Notes under the pieces: model-generated
What the model saw: the letters and a program-made list of their open reading frames with translations, nothing else
The model's database searches: none
Told to the model about the DNA's origin: nothing
DNA from: Mesotaenium endlicherianum
Taxonomy: Eukaryota > Streptophyta > Zygnematophyceae > Zygnematales > Mesotaeniaceae
NCBI GenBank assembly: GCA_009602735.1
Contig: WELA01006175.1
Location: 9,046 to 73,045 of the forward strand
DNA length: 64,000 nucleotides
Reading direction: 5' to 3'
In this document: piece after piece, positions 1-10,484 of the stretch
Layout: each line of letters starts with the position of its first letter
How positions within the stretch are numbered: position 1 is the first letter of the stretch
Program-made: the position numbers and the translations under genes

Positions 1-342
1 TCTTTCTATGTTCTAGCTCTTGTTTATATACTTGCTACATAAGTAATTTCTAGGAAGGTGTATGTTGATGTGTTGGCACCCAACACATCCCAAAACTTGC
101 CACCTCTTTCTAGAATAATGTACACATGTCCTTTTGACCTATAAATGGCACATTTGACTTTTGCCACGTGGAGTTCTTCTTGGTCTTTCCTCTAACTTCG
201 AAAATGCCTTAGAAGGTTCAAAGGACATGAACCAAGTCACTAGAGTACCTATTCACACTTGAATTCACACAATACTACTCCAAATATATTTGAAAACATT
301 AAAATATATGCAAACTAATATATTATAACTCAAATCACTACA
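1..342 (-). repeat. G1-family chromovirus LTR, partial, entering from the left edge
   Basis: This stretch matches the 5' LTR of element G1 (27859-28370) almost base for base from the phrase tctttctatgttctagctc to the terminal ACTACA at 342, with only a few differences by eye. On the minus strand the LTR begins TGTAGTGATTTGAG at 342 and runs leftwards out of the window, so most of that element lies outside. It abuts Copia polymerase sequence at 343, so a G1-family element seems to have landed in the Copia coding region. LTR identity is seen directly; the insertion order is inferred. Confidence 0.8.
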
Positions 343-343
343 C

Positions 344-757
344 ATGGAGACTGACTCAGCAGAGAAGTGGAAACAAGTCTCAATTGAGGAAATGGATTCT
401 TTGAGGGCTATTCATACTTGGGACTTAGAGGATCTACCACAAGGGAAGAATGTAGTAGGGGGGAGATGGGTCTACAGGGAGAAGAGAAAAGCCAATGGAA
501 CGGTGGATAGGTACAAAGCTAGATTTGTTGCTAAGGGTGACTCACAGACAGAGGGAGAGGATTATCACGAGACGTTCGCACCGGTAGCTAAGATAGCCAC
601 AATCAGAGCAGTGTTGGAGGTTGCGGCTATAGAGGACTTTGAGATTCATCAAATGGACGTGAAGACGGCATTTCTCAATGGGGATTTAGAGGAGGAAGTG
701 TATATGGAGCAGCCAGAGGGATTTGTGGATGAGAAGTACCCCAAAAAGGTTTGCAGG
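344..757 (+). pseudogene. Copia reverse transcriptase, N-terminal part
   Basis: The translation has the Copia RT opening: WKQ...EEMDSLRAIHTW, then GGRWVYREKRKANGTVDRYKARFVAKG, the ETFAPVAK phrase and the first catalytic block QMDVKTAFLNGDLEEEVYMEQPEGF. This order is diagnostic of the RVT_2 domain of Ty1/Copia elements, which copies element RNA into DNA. The domain is interrupted at the TTAA where the piggyBac element sits and resumes after 2872. Confidence 0.9.
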
Positions 758-1046
758 TTAACACTAGGTATCCCATCGGACCAATATGGTCCTCGGACCA
801 TATATGGTCTAGCTAACCCCCATTTTTCAGCGCTGACCTCCAGGGTGCTACAGTTGACCAAATGGTACAATCTATGGCTTAAACGAACCATACAGACTTG
901 AACCTTAGGCAAAAAAATGCAAAATGGTCTTCAGATCATTAACGACAAAGTTAGAGTCAAAAGAGTGAGTTTAAAATTCAGGTTCACAACGAAATTTCAA
1001 CTGAAAAGTCTGTCATACCCGAGGTCACTAAAAAGCTCTTAGAGCC

Positions 1047-1883
1047 ATGGCTTCTTCTTCAAATGCGCCAGAAATTGTTGTGGGTGGTAAATTACTCATC
1101 CCTGCCACCTTCTGGGGAGATGCATGGGCGAAAAAGACATTTAGACAGTATTACATAGAGTTTTATTAAGTCGGAATTGTGAGAAAAGAGGTTGTGAGGA
1201 CTATAAAGGAGAACTCATGGCTCATACAAGTGTTGTATGACGAAGAAAAGAAGCAATAGGAGGCATGGCAAGTCAGGCAGTACCTATCTACTGTGCCTAA
1301 AGAGTCCTGGTTTTATTCCGAGCCGCATGTAGTTCGTTTTGGCTCGATTTCCTCAGGGGCCTCTTTACTTGCAAATTCTAGGGAGGCTGGCAGTCAAGGT
1401 CTGATTTCTTCCTCCCAAGACCCGAACGATGACTCCCAGCCAAGATCTAATGATGCTGATGATGAGGAGGAGGAGGAGGAGGAGGAGGAGGACGAGGATA
1501 CTATGAGGAAGAAGGGCAGGCCTGACACCGGAAAAGGTAAGTTGGTGTTGCTTACTGTTCCTATAGATAGAAATGAGAAAAGGGTGAGGAGGAGGAAGGC
1601 CAAACTAAGTCAGAAGAAGAGGAATAGCAGCAGGTATAAGAAGGTTGCAGGTGTTAGTGATGAGGAGTTGCATTCCTCTGATGGTGAGTTGGAAGAAGAA
1701 GGAGATCCCTTGGAGGAGGAGCACCTTTGAGAAGGTACAACTGAGGAGGAGTACAACTGGAGACCTCCAGTTCATGGTGAGAAGTATGCATGGAGGCAGC
1801 AGCCAAGTGGCTCTTCAACCTCTGGACTGAGAGGTGTCAATCCTAAGACATTTTGGAAGTACACTCCCTTTGCTGTGCTGTGA
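1047..1883 (+). pseudogene. piggyBac transposase, N-terminal part (decayed)
   Basis: An ATG at 1047 opens a frame reading MASSSNAPEIVVGGKLL. The same frame can be followed through in-frame stops at 1167-1169, 1257-1259, 1728-1730 and 1881-1883. It holds a strongly acidic segment with a run of about nine Glu from a GAG/GAA microsatellite near 1466-1495, then a Lys/Arg-rich segment (KRVRRRKAKLSQKKR) and the phrase NPKTFWKYTPFAVL. An acidic, low-complexity N-terminus is usual for piggyBac transposases. The DDD catalytic domain that should follow is absent, because the frame passes almost directly into the C-terminal ribbon at 1947. It is not functional as a transposase. Confidence 0.6.
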
Positions 1884-1946
1884 CTGTTCATAGGCATAGA
1901 TCCACATGAGGGGAGGCGCTTTCGCTGGAGTGCGGGGCGGGCTGGA

Positions 1947-2192
1947 ATGGACAGGTTCCTAGGAAGACACTTCCCTGAGCACGTTCCAGGAGGCTCTAGA
2001 CCAGGGTGTGTAGTGTGCAGGAGCAAGCTGTATGACCTAGGCCATGAGAAGAGTAAGGTGAGGCCTAGCTATTGGTGCGCGACGTGTGGAGTAGCGCTTT
2101 GCCTCGCACCTTGCTTTGAGGAGTACCATACCAACAGGCACATAGCAAATGTAGATAGTGGCCCCTACGAGCTGAGTAGCACTAACAAGTAG
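1947..2192 (+). pseudogene. piggyBac transposase C-terminal zinc ribbon
   Basis: The 81-residue stretch contains GCVVCRSKLYDLG, then RPSYWCATCGVALCLAPCFEEYHT. The C-x2-C ... C-x2-C ... C-x3-C ... H spacing and the words LCLxPCFEEYHT are the hallmark of the cysteine-rich C-terminal domain of piggyBac transposases, which binds the element ends. It is in the same frame as the decayed N-terminal part upstream. All visible ligand residues are present, so this piece is better kept than the rest. Confidence 0.8.
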
Positions 2193-2872
2193 GACTGTAG
2201 AGCAGAGGAATTGCAACAAAAACATATATGAAAGACATTGTGCTCCATAAACAGTTTAGCTTCATGTGTGCAAAGCTGTCGATTATGCAATATTTTGCAA
2301 TTAATAATTTAATTTTAATAATTTTAATTCATTAATTTGTATATGAATATTTTTTGTAAGTAAAGTAAGACCTTACTTTCAAGCTTCACTTTAGAAATTA
2401 CTATTTGCATGTGTAAAAAATAAATTATGAATTATTAACTGTGATGCTTTGTTACATGAGGCACTAAAAAGTACAAAAACACCCGGACCCCATATGGTCC
2501 ACTAAGTACAGAGTGTGCCTGCACAAAGCTACTGATTAGAATGAAGTGAAATTTGTTTCATATGATAGGTAAGACACATGCCTACCCCAGATTAAATCAA
2601 CAACTACTGGTTCAAATCCAAACTCATAGTGTGTGAAGTCAAAGTTGGCCCTATTTGCTCGTTTCTTCTTACCGTACACACTTTGTACGGAAAGTACGCC
2701 TTACCTTTCCAAAATTTGCGGGCCACATGGCCAGTGCAACACCTTGTGATGTAAGCTCTCTAATGGTCTATCACACATAATCATAGCATCAGTGGTTATT
2801 TTAATATAGTGTGATTTAGGGGGTGCATTATTGGACCATATATGGTCTTTTCCTTGGGAGATCTAGTGTTAA

Positions 2873-3370
2873 GGAAGTCCTTGTATGGGCTAAAGCAATC
2901 ACCGAGGATGTGGAACCAAAAGATAGATAGCTTTCTACAACATCATGGGTTCATCAAGTCGGTCGCCGATAGCAGCCTTTATGTTAGAGGGAAGGGAGAT
3001 AGCAAGGTGATGTTGGTTCTCTATGTGGACGATCTTTTACTAGTAGGGAAGAGTATGAGTGAGATTCAGAAGGTGAAGGATCTTCTGTCAGCTACCTACG
3101 ATATGAAGGACTTGGGGGAAGTTGAGTTTGTTTTGGGCATTCAAGTTAAGAGGGAAAGGGACAACAGGATTGGGCAGCCAGCATATCTGCAGACAGTGCT
3201 AGAGAGGTTCGACATGCAAGACTCTAAGCCCATGAGTCTACCTCTAGATCCTAATCACAAGTTGAGTGCGGGCATGTGTGCACAAAGTGAGCAAGAGTGG
3301 GAGATGATGTCCCAGGTGCCTTATAGGAAGTTAGTGGGTAGTATAATGTGTGCACCCGTCTTGATATAGC
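2873..3370 (+). pseudogene. Copia reverse transcriptase, C-terminal part
   Basis: The translation RKSLYGLKQSPRMWNQKID continues the RT domain, followed by the catalytic YVDD box in LVLYVDDLLLVGKS and the connection region KDLGEVEFVLGIQV and YLQTVLERFDM. This is the Ty1/Copia RT palm and thumb. It lies directly after the right TTAA of the piggyBac insertion. Confidence 0.9.
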
Positions 3371-3439
3371 AAATGCAGTAGGAGTCATCAGTCAGTACAT
3401 GCAAATCCAGGACCAGCACATTGAGAAGCAGCTAAGAGG

Positions 3440-3980
3440 ATTTTGAGGTATGTTAAGGGAACACCGGATTTGTGGTTACACTTGGGAGAAACTGGCAGTG
3501 TGAAGCTGGAGGGTAGTAGTGATTCAGATTGGGGCGGTGACCTTGACACTAGAAGGTCAACAACAGGGTATGTCTTTACGATGGGCAAGGGAGCGGTGAC
3601 ATGGAAAAGTAAGAGGCAAAAGGTAGTGGCATTGTCTTCCATGGAGGCTGAGTATGGCAGCGTCACAAGCAGTGAGGGAAGCACTTTGGTTGAGAAGGCT
3701 ACTTGAAGACTTGGGCTTCAAGCAGGAGTGGGCTACCACAATCTTTAGTGATAACCAGGGATGCATTGCTTTGGGAAAGAATCCAGTGGAGCATAGTAGG
3801 AGTAAGCACATAGACATTCAATATCATAAAAGTAGAGAGTGTATACAAGACGGTAGTGTTGAGTTTCGCTATATGAGAACTGACGAGATGATTGCCGATT
3901 CTTTAACAAAGGCTGTACCTAGAACAAAGCATCAGTGGTGTGCTTCTATGTTTGGTTTGAGAAATTTTATTTCAAAGTAG
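3440..3980 (+). pseudogene. Copia RNase H
   Basis: Recognised from RYVKGTPDLWLHL, the GSSDSDWGGDLDTRRSTTGYVF block, WKSKRQKVVALSSMEAEY, ALWLRRLLEDLG, the DNQGCIALGKNP block and HIDIQYHKSRE...VEFRYMRTDEMIADSLTKAV. These are the successive conserved blocks of Copia RNase H, which degrades the RNA strand during reverse transcription. The domain ends about 20 bases before the purine tract and the 3' LTR. Confidence 0.9.
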
Positions 3981-3999
3981 AATAGGAGATGAGAGGGAG

Positions 4000-4500
4000 T
4001 GTTGAAATATGGTCCGTAGACCGACACTCCTAGTTCTAATTTGTTGTGACTAGGCAAGTGGATGTCGCGTTGATACGTGATGCGCGCCAGGGTGTCAATA
4101 GCCTTGCTTGGTTTGTCGTTTATTTATCCGGTTCGTAAGTTAGTCGTCTGTTGGTATTCGTTCGAGTAGGTTCGTACTTATTAGTTGTCACTTTCACACG
4201 ACAACAAAGATGTTGTGAACGTTCGTGAACGCTCGTTAGGGGGGGCAGAGGGGCAGAGGGGGCAGAGTGGCAGAGTGGCGTAGTGAGTTACTTAAGACCA
4301 GAAATTGTAACCCAAAAAACTAACCCAGTAAAAAGTGAAGAGNAGACCAGAAATTGTAACCCAAAAAACTAACTCAGTAAAAAGGGAAGAGTTGGGCACC
4401 TTGTGTATTTTTTGTGCTATCATACATTTACAGTCTGAGTTCGTTCAAGTGTGTGAGTGATAGAGTGTGCCATGGACGAAGATAGTAGTCAGTTTCAATA
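4000..4500 (+). repeat. Copia 3' LTR
   Basis: The LTR starts TGTTGAAATATGG right after a purine-rich tract and ends near the mirrored phrase TTTCAATA at about 4500. It contains a single N at 4343 with almost the same 50 bases on either side (agaccagaaattgtaaccc...), which looks like an unmerged contig join rather than a natural repeat, so its true length is probably nearer 450 bp. Confidence 0.7.
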
Positions 4501-4577
4501 AGAATAATGTACACATGTCCTTTTGACCTAAACTTGCCATCTTCTTGTGCTACCAAAGTGCCTAGCTCCAATACCAC
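4501..4577 (-). other. G1-family leader scrap with primer-binding site
   Basis: On the minus strand the LTR at 4578-5259 is followed by TGGTATTGGAGC (4565-4576), a primer-binding site of the initiator-Met type, and then by the start of a G1-type gag leader that closely matches 27822-27857. It stops after the gag ATG and joins a short LTR-like piece (4502-4531). An LTR with a purine tract on one side and a primer site on the other suggests that two G1-family elements once shared this LTR. Confidence 0.65.
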
Positions 4578-5259
4578 TGTAGTGAAACAGATAGATAAAG
4601 TACTTGGTAAAATAGAATACTTTATCTATTCAAGACAAGGATCTTTGAAGACAAGTGGTAGCTTCTTGAAAGAGAGATGGCTTCTTGAAAGTTAATATAT
4701 TTTTGGAATTTGGCAAGTAGAAGAGTGATTCTAGAATGCCTTTCTATGTTCTAGCTCTTGTTTATATACGTGCTACATAAATAATTTCTAGGAAGGTGCA
4801 TGTTGATGTGTTGGCACCCAACGCATCCCAAAACTTGCCACCTCTTTCTAGAATAATGTACACATGTTCTTTTGACCTAGAAATGGCACATTTGACTTTT
4901 GCCACATGGAGTTCTTCTAGGTCCTTCCACTAACTTCGAAAATGCCTTAGAAGGTTCAANCGCCAGGTGTGCCAGCCGCTCGTGTAATGGCTGTCCGAGC
5001 GGCTGTGCCTGCTGTTGCAGCCGCGTGCGGCCCCATTCTGGTCAGCTGCGCACGCACAGTGCCACATGGAGGCCGCACACCAAACGGCAGCGCACGGCGC
5101 AAGCACGCTTTGGTGGCAGCCGGACGCCCAGCGGTGGCACAGAATCGCGCCGGGCCGGATCAGGGGCGTNGACACTTGAATCCACACAATACTACTCCAA
5201 GTATATTCATAAGCATTAAAATAAAACCAAATTAATGTATTATAACTCAAATCACTACA
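4578..5259 (-). repeat. G1 3' LTR (carries a probably misassembled block)
   Basis: On the minus strand it begins TGTAGTGATTTGAG at 5259, directly after the purine tract GTCGGGGGAGTGT, and ends TTTCACTACA at 4578. It aligns with 27859-28370 over most of its length, except that about 35 expected bases are replaced by a 209-base GC-rich block between two single Ns (4960 and 5170). Confidence 0.8.
4961..5169. other. Misplaced 209-base block, probable assembly error
   Basis: This block is bounded by single Ns at 4960 and 5170 and appears identical, over the same 209 bases, to 9937-10145 inside element Ia. It replaces the ordinary LTR segment seen at the same place in the other G1-family LTRs. A natural insertion would not be bounded by Ns, so a gap-filling or scaffolding error is the simplest explanation. 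Confidence 0.8.
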
Positions 5260-5272
5260 ACACTCCCCCGAC

Positions 5273-5468
5273 AGAAAAAGCGACACCTCGGCGCGTCAAG
5301 TCAGGTCTTACACATGTGGAGCAGACTAGTCAACAGCTTCAAGTCAGGTGCCACACATATGAAGAGGATTAGTCAAAGGCGTCAAGTCAGGTGCTACACA
5401 TGTAAGGTAGACTTGGCAAGGTCATGGGTGGTGTGACCTTATTGGCTAGCCTACTCCTTGATGATAAG
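5273..5468 (-). other. G1 3' untranslated tail, distal piece, no gene
   Basis: No coding signal is seen. It holds three spaced, imperfect copies of a short phrase (gtcaagtcaggt...cacat, near 5298, 5340 and 5380), about 40-50 bases apart. It ends with TAAG (5465-5468), the left target duplication of element Ia, and the G1 tail resumes at 16816 with the matching TAAG. Confidence 0.6.
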
Positions 5469-6502
5469 TGTCATGATTAATTAAGTCGAGGTTGACCTGC
5501 AAACCCAAGCTCTACTTGTGCGAATCATCAACCTAAGAAGACCAACTTTGCATTGAATTTACGCATCCATATATTGACCTTCTCTAGATTTCCAAGTCAC
5601 CAAAGTGTAGTGCGTCGAAGCATCTTCCGAATGGCACCGGTTTCGCGTCATTTGGTTAATTATCGAGCGAGATAGACGCGATCTAGTCCGCACTCCTGAG
5701 TCCTTTCGGCACCTAGCGAAATCACACCAAATGGCCAACTTGTGACTCAATGCACCCAAAGGTGACAATGTTGACTATTCGTGACCCCAAGGACCCCTAG
5801 CTTTGTGCGCACAAATCCGCGAGCCCTTTAGACTACATAAGTCTTGCATTTGCATACTATAAGTGCATCATTGAGGCTATAACTTGGTGACTGCCTCACC
5901 CACTCCTAGAGGGAGCTTCGTCAAGTTTCAGATTCACTTTTGAGGCGCTATCTAGGTAGAACTACCCAAGGTAAGCTCCACCAATGAGAGACACTTAGCA
6001 TATTCTACGTGCTTTGCTTTGATTGGTTTGAGTTATGCTTAGCCTATAGGAGTGTTAGTACATGCCTTGTACACATTAGTGGACATAGGAGAGCCTCCTA
6101 GAGTGACTGCATGCATTGGATCCGCCGCATACGACGCCGGGTTTTCAGGATTATAAGTGCTAGAGATGTCCCTAGAGGAACATCTTTTTAGAAGTCCCAT
6201 TATGCCAGTTGTAAGTCATAGAGATTATCAGTAAAGCTTACACTTTTATCTCTTGTGTTTTCAGGACCACTTAGTCTCTCTCTTGTGAAGAGCAAGCCTT
6301 GCTGGCTTCCAATCACTAGAAGAACTTCACAAGTGGTGAGCAAAGTCACAGCNGGTGAGCAAATTCACAGCTTATACCCCCCGCCACAGGACTACTCTTG
6401 AAGATCATGATGTGCTTCCAGTGATCTTTTGGGCTAGACTTCATTAGTTGTTTTCCTACCAGATTACAGTCTTGAGGTGCTCACTCTGGAGAGTACACAC
6501 AC
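5469..6502 (+). repeat. Ia terminal repeat A1
   Basis: This is the 5' copy of the long repeat A; the other copy is 15670-16676. It starts TGTCATGATTAATTAAGTCG and ends GAGTACACACAC. Unlike a normal 5' LTR it is not preceded by the 135-bp B sequence that precedes A2. It contains a single N at 6353 with the same ggtgagcaaa.tcacagc phrase on both sides, probably a contig join. No TGG-type primer site follows; instead TACTTCTAAAAC lies two bases downstream. Confidence 0.85.
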
Positions 6503-6555
6503 TTTACTTCTAAAACGATCTCTCTTTGCCTGCACGCAATTAGAATCTTCAGCGT

Positions 6556-7770
6556 ATGCCTACCCGTAGTGGGCGTGCTTACCAGCCTTACTACGAAGGG
6601 GTTAGTGGAGAAGACTCAGACTCCGATCTCAATACAGTTACTGAACCCTCTGAAGGGGAGCAGCCGGCACTCGTGCTTCCCGTGATTGTCCCTGAGCCGT
6701 CTTCCCAGTGGGCTCACCACGATTCTTGGCATCCCATGGCAGGTGACCACGAGGTCAAGGCTGACAGGTCCTCCCTCTTCCGCTTCAGCGGCAGACCAGG
6801 AACCTGTGATCTGGACGACACAATCTCAGAGTTCGAGGCTCAGTTCGTGACCGCAAGGCTTAAGACGCCCGCGCTCACTAAGCGTGACGTGTTCTATACG
6901 CTCATGCGCTATCTCCTCTACGAGGCCCGTGACACATTCCGTGGGAAGGGCGACGAAATCTACGCACGCACAGAGCCTGTGGGGGAACACCCAGTGGAGA
7001 CCCTCCTCGCTGATCCGGTCAAGGCCTTCTGGGACGTCCTTAGGAAGGAGTTCCAGGCCGCGACCAAAAAGAAGGTGTACGAGCTGCACCACTTCTTCCG
7101 CCGGAAGAACGAGACGATCCGCATGATGTACCGCCGCTTGACGCACCTTCGCCGAGACGTTGGCACCGTCACCGACCGGGAGGTAGCGGAGATCTTCTTG
7201 CGCGCCGTAGAGCCACGTTTGAGGGAGCGAGCCATGGCCCGTCTCATCTACCACATCGGCTCCGAGTACTCGCTGGAGGACGCTTACCTCTCAGTCGAGA
7301 AGCAGAGCTTGGCCGCCGCATGGAGCAACATTAGCAACCGTGTAGGCCTCGCATCCACGGGCGTACGCCAGGAGTCTTCGGTGCTGCCATCCATGACGAT
7401 GAGCCCAGCTCCAGCTCGCCAGCCCCAGCAGCAGCAGCAGCCCCAGCGCTCTCAGCTGCCCCAGCAGATCCAGCAGCGCGGGGCTCCGCGTGGCCGCATT
7501 TCCATGGCCGCCACGACGAGCGACCCCTGTTGGTCCTGCGGGAAGACGGGCCACTCTCGCCAGAACTGCACTATTGCGCAGAATGGCAAGCTCGGTGACT
7601 GTACCTACTGTGGCAAGGCCGGCCACCTGCAGATTGTATGCCTGCAGAAGAAGCGCGACGCCGAGAACGGACGCGCTCGTGACGACCCTGCGTCGGCAGC
7701 AGGACTTCGGGGCATGCGTAACCCTCGCACGGGTGGACGCCCCTCGATGACTGCAGCCTCGGCTACGATG
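6556..7770 (+). pseudogene. Type I gag with two zinc knuckles (Ia)
   Basis: The ATG at 6556 follows the A1 repeat by about 50 bases and opens with MPTRSGRAYQPYYEGVSGEDSDSD, shared with copy Ib. The gag core reads FWDVLRKEFQAATKKKVYELHHFFRRKNETIRMMYRRL, typical of the retrotransposon gag domain that coats element RNA. Two CCHC knuckles follow: CWSCGKTGHSRQNC (about residues 325-338) and CTYCGKAGHLQIVC (about 349-362), both C-x2-C-x4-H-x4-C. Between core and knuckles lies a Gln-rich stretch. An Ala/Pro-rich tail of low complexity continues towards the protease. Confidence 0.85.
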
Positions 7771-10440
7771 GACGCCGCGCTGACCCCCGGAGCCGATTAC
7801 TACAGTTTCGACGACGTCAGCGACGCCCTTGTAGAGGCCAACGCAGAGATCGCCAGACTCCGTGGCCTCGTCACCACCGACAGTTACGACGCGTGCGAAG
7901 CCCTCTTTGCACGCGTCCCGCCGTCCGACGCTCCAGCTCCGACAGCTGGCGTCTGCGCAGCTCCTGCGCACTTTCATGACGCCGACACGTGGCAGCCCCA
8001 GAGGCTGGCACCTGGCGCTGTAGCAACGCTGCAGCCTTGCACGCGCCCGCCCCATGACAGAGCTACGGCGACCAGCGCCGCAGACGTCTGCGCAGACGCT
8101 TCTGCCAGACCTGCGCACTCTGCGCTGATGTCCGTCAGCAGCCGCTGCGCTCGTCCGGTCGGGCTGCCAGATGGCAGGCTGCAGGCGCACGCGGTCCCGC
8201 TACCCTGCGTCACAGACGCTGCAGCTCCCGACGCGCCCCTTGACGGTCCGACACACACGCCAGCACAGCCGCAGGCTTTAGCAGCCCCGCTGGCCTGTGC
8301 CGCCCTGCTGACGCCAGCAGTGCCTTCGGCAGTTGGCGCATCGACAGCTGTCGCGATGGAGCGCGCTCGCCAACTGAGTACCACAACTGCAGCACACACG
8401 GCTGCAGCGTCTCTTGTCTACGCGTCGCCAGTCCGTGCTCAGATCTACGCACCAGCCGACAACGCCGAGATGTTTGCCCCCTGCTGGCTGCTGCAAGCAG
8501 CAGATTCCAGCAAGCGCTGACACTTGCCGCGTGTCCGGCAGGCCCAGTCGCTCCTGTCGGCAGCCACGCGCACACTCGCGCTCTCACTTGTCCGCTCACA
8601 CCGCACACGGGGGCACGAGGCTTGCCGGGCAGCCAGCTACGGGACCGTAGCCCGGCAGCCACAGCAGCAGCTGCGCACGCCAGCTGCGCACACGTCCTCG
8701 TCCTTCCAAGTGGCGCGCGCACGCAGCCCAGCACGGCCAACGCAGACCCGGCGGCCGGAATCGTTATTCGTAGTCGGGGGAGGCATCCCTGATTACGTTG
8801 TGCGGCCAGACCTCCGGGCGGAGTGCCGATGGCACAATAACGGTCGCGCAAAGCCAGCTGCGCACAAAACCCCCGCGCAGACGTAATTTGCGCTACGGGG
8901 GCCTCGGCGTACGCACGCGCCAGAGGGAGGGCGTCACGAGCGGCGCCCAAGGCAGCCCACACGGACCTTGATTCTGGACCGGCCACGCTCCCCCGCAACC
9001 CCAGGGACAATTGGGAGGCGCCACTTGGCAGCCTCCCAGCAACCGCACCTGCGCCAATCCTGGCAGCCGCGCCAGCAGCCGTCGCACTTGACGCGTGCGC
9101 AACTGGGGAGACTTTGCCTGACGGCAGCTGCACACCTGCGCATGCCTGCACACGCACGCACACGCCGCGCACCACACTGCAAGGCTCGCTCAGCAACCAG
9201 CCACGCGACCACCTCACGGCAGCCACGGCAGCCGCTGCGTACAGCAGCTGCGCACACGTGCCGCCATTTGGCACGCGCACGCAGTCCGGTCCAGCAAGCG
9301 CAAATCTGGCAGCCTCGACTGTCATCCCGAGTCAGGGGGCGACATCTTTGGTCGCGCTGTGCGGTCGCATCTCCGTTCAAAGCTGCGACGGCGCGCACAC
9401 TGCTGCGCACAGCCAGGACTTAAACCCAGGCTGCGCACAAAAACCTCGGTCCTACGCGATAAGCGTGGCGAGGGTCCTGGCGAGCGCGTGCGCTACCTAG
9501 AGGGCGCCACGTGCCTTGCTTGGGGCAGTCTATACCGACATCGGCCCCGGTTGGGCGACGCGACCTGGCAGGCCCAGCGGCGCCCTCAAAGCGCCACTTG
9601 TCAGGCTGCCAGCAGCCAAGCCTGCGCCAGCTCCGGCGTTCGTGCCAACAGCCGAAGCGCCTGCGGCCGAAGCGGCGCTGGCATTCACAGCCGCCCCAAC
9701 GGAGGCACCAGCGTTTGCCGAGGCGCCAGCTGCCGGAGGACCCCAACCAGCGCATCTCACGGCGCCAGTACTAGGTGGGCCAGCGCCACCTGGCGGCCTT
9801 CCGGTCGCCGAGGCAGCGCCAGCAGCGACGGCTGAGTCAGCATGCCAGGCACCTGCGCCGGCGACTGCGCAGGCATGCTCAGGAGCGGCCGCACTCGCTC
9901 TCGCTACCCCCACGACGCCAGCGCCAGGTGCGCCAGCGCCAGGTGTGCCAGCCGCTCGTGTAATGGCTGTCCGAGCGGCTGTGCCTGCTGTTGCAGCCGC
10001 GTGCGGCCCCATTCTGGTCAGCTGCGCACGCACAGTGCCACATGGAGGCCGCACACCAAACGGCAGCGCACGGCGCAAGCACGCTTTGGTGGCAGCCGGA
10101 CGCCCAGCGGTGGCACAGAATCGCGCCGGGCCGGATCAGGGGCGTCGCACGGAAGAGGCGCCGCGTCTGCCCCGCTCGTTCCGCGTGCTGGACACGCCAG
10201 CAGCGCCAGCGACCTTCGCGCCTCACGCGATGGCCTCGCCGATGACCACGGTGCAGCTTAGCGCCGAGGTCATCTCGCTGGCGCTTCACCGCATGCCCGC
10301 AGTCTCCTTTGTGGAGCTCGGCGTGTCAATAGAAGCCACACGGCAGGTGACCCAACTACTGCTCCAGTCGCGCAGGGCCAGCCAGCGCGCCTCTGACAGC
10401 AGGCCAACGTCAAACGCAGCAGCTGCGGTGCTCTCCGCAC
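7771..10440 (+). other. Ia low-complexity Ala/Pro/Arg-rich linker
   Basis: About 2.6 kb of very GC- and CpG-rich sequence between the gag knuckles and the protease. All frames are open for long stretches simply because stop codons are rare in such sequence, so the antisense frames here are not genes. Recurrent words (cagctgcgcac, ccaggcttaaacc-like phrases, gcgcacaaaac) also occur in Ib. Whether this is translated spacer or decayed coding sequence cannot be told. Confidence 0.5.
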
Positions 10441-10484
10441 CCGCGCGACCTGCGCATGAGCGCAGGATGAACAGCACGCCTAAC

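Larger units (their letters stand above)
762..2868 (+). mobile_element. piggyBac-type DNA transposon, non-autonomous derivative
   Basis: The 2,107-bp unit is flanked on both sides by TTAA (758-761 and 2869-2872), the exact piggyBac target duplication. Its ends are imperfect inverted repeats: CACTAGGTATCCCA on the left and, read from the right on the opposite strand, CACTAGATCTCCCA. Several palindromic ggaccatatatggtc blocks lie just inside both ends. It interrupts Copia RT between the codons for VCRL and RKSLYGLKQ. Coding remains show the N-terminal acidic region and the C-terminal cysteine-rich ribbon of a piggyBac transposase, but no catalytic core between them, so this is an internally deleted copy that would need a transposase from elsewhere. 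The CACTA-like first bases could suggest an En/Spm element, but the TTAA duplication and the ribbon argue for piggyBac. Confidence 0.85.
343..4500 (+). mobile_element. Ty1/Copia retrotransposon, 3' half, broken
   Basis: Parts in order are Copia reverse transcriptase (344-757 and 2873-3370, split by a piggyBac derivative), RNase H (about 3440-3980), a purine-rich tract (GAGAGGGAGTG, just before 4000) and a 3' LTR starting TGTTGAAATATGG at 4000. The 5' LTR, gag, protease and integrase are not in the window; at 343 the element meets a G1-family LTR. It is broken, with roughly two or three breaks besides the two insertions. With one LTR only, no age can be given. Confidence 0.85.

Noticed and set aside
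1047-2192. Host protein gene with an acidic domain and zinc finger
   Set aside because: It lies wholly within a unit bounded by TTAA and inverted ends, and has four in-frame stops.
762-2868. En/Spm (CACTA) transposon
   Set aside because: The ends begin CACTA, but the flanking duplication is TTAA rather than 3 bp and the protein remains match the piggyBac zinc ribbon.
4295-4400. Tandem repeat in the Copia LTR
   Set aside because: The two copies meet at a single N, as at other Ns in the window, so an assembly join is more likely.
7291-9410. Long open frames on the minus strand in the GC-rich part of Ia (and at 32114-33535 in Ib)
   Set aside because: They lie opposite the element's own coding strand, consist of Ala/Arg/Cys-rich low-complexity sequence and arise because stop codons are rare at this base composition. 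No domain or conserved start is seen.
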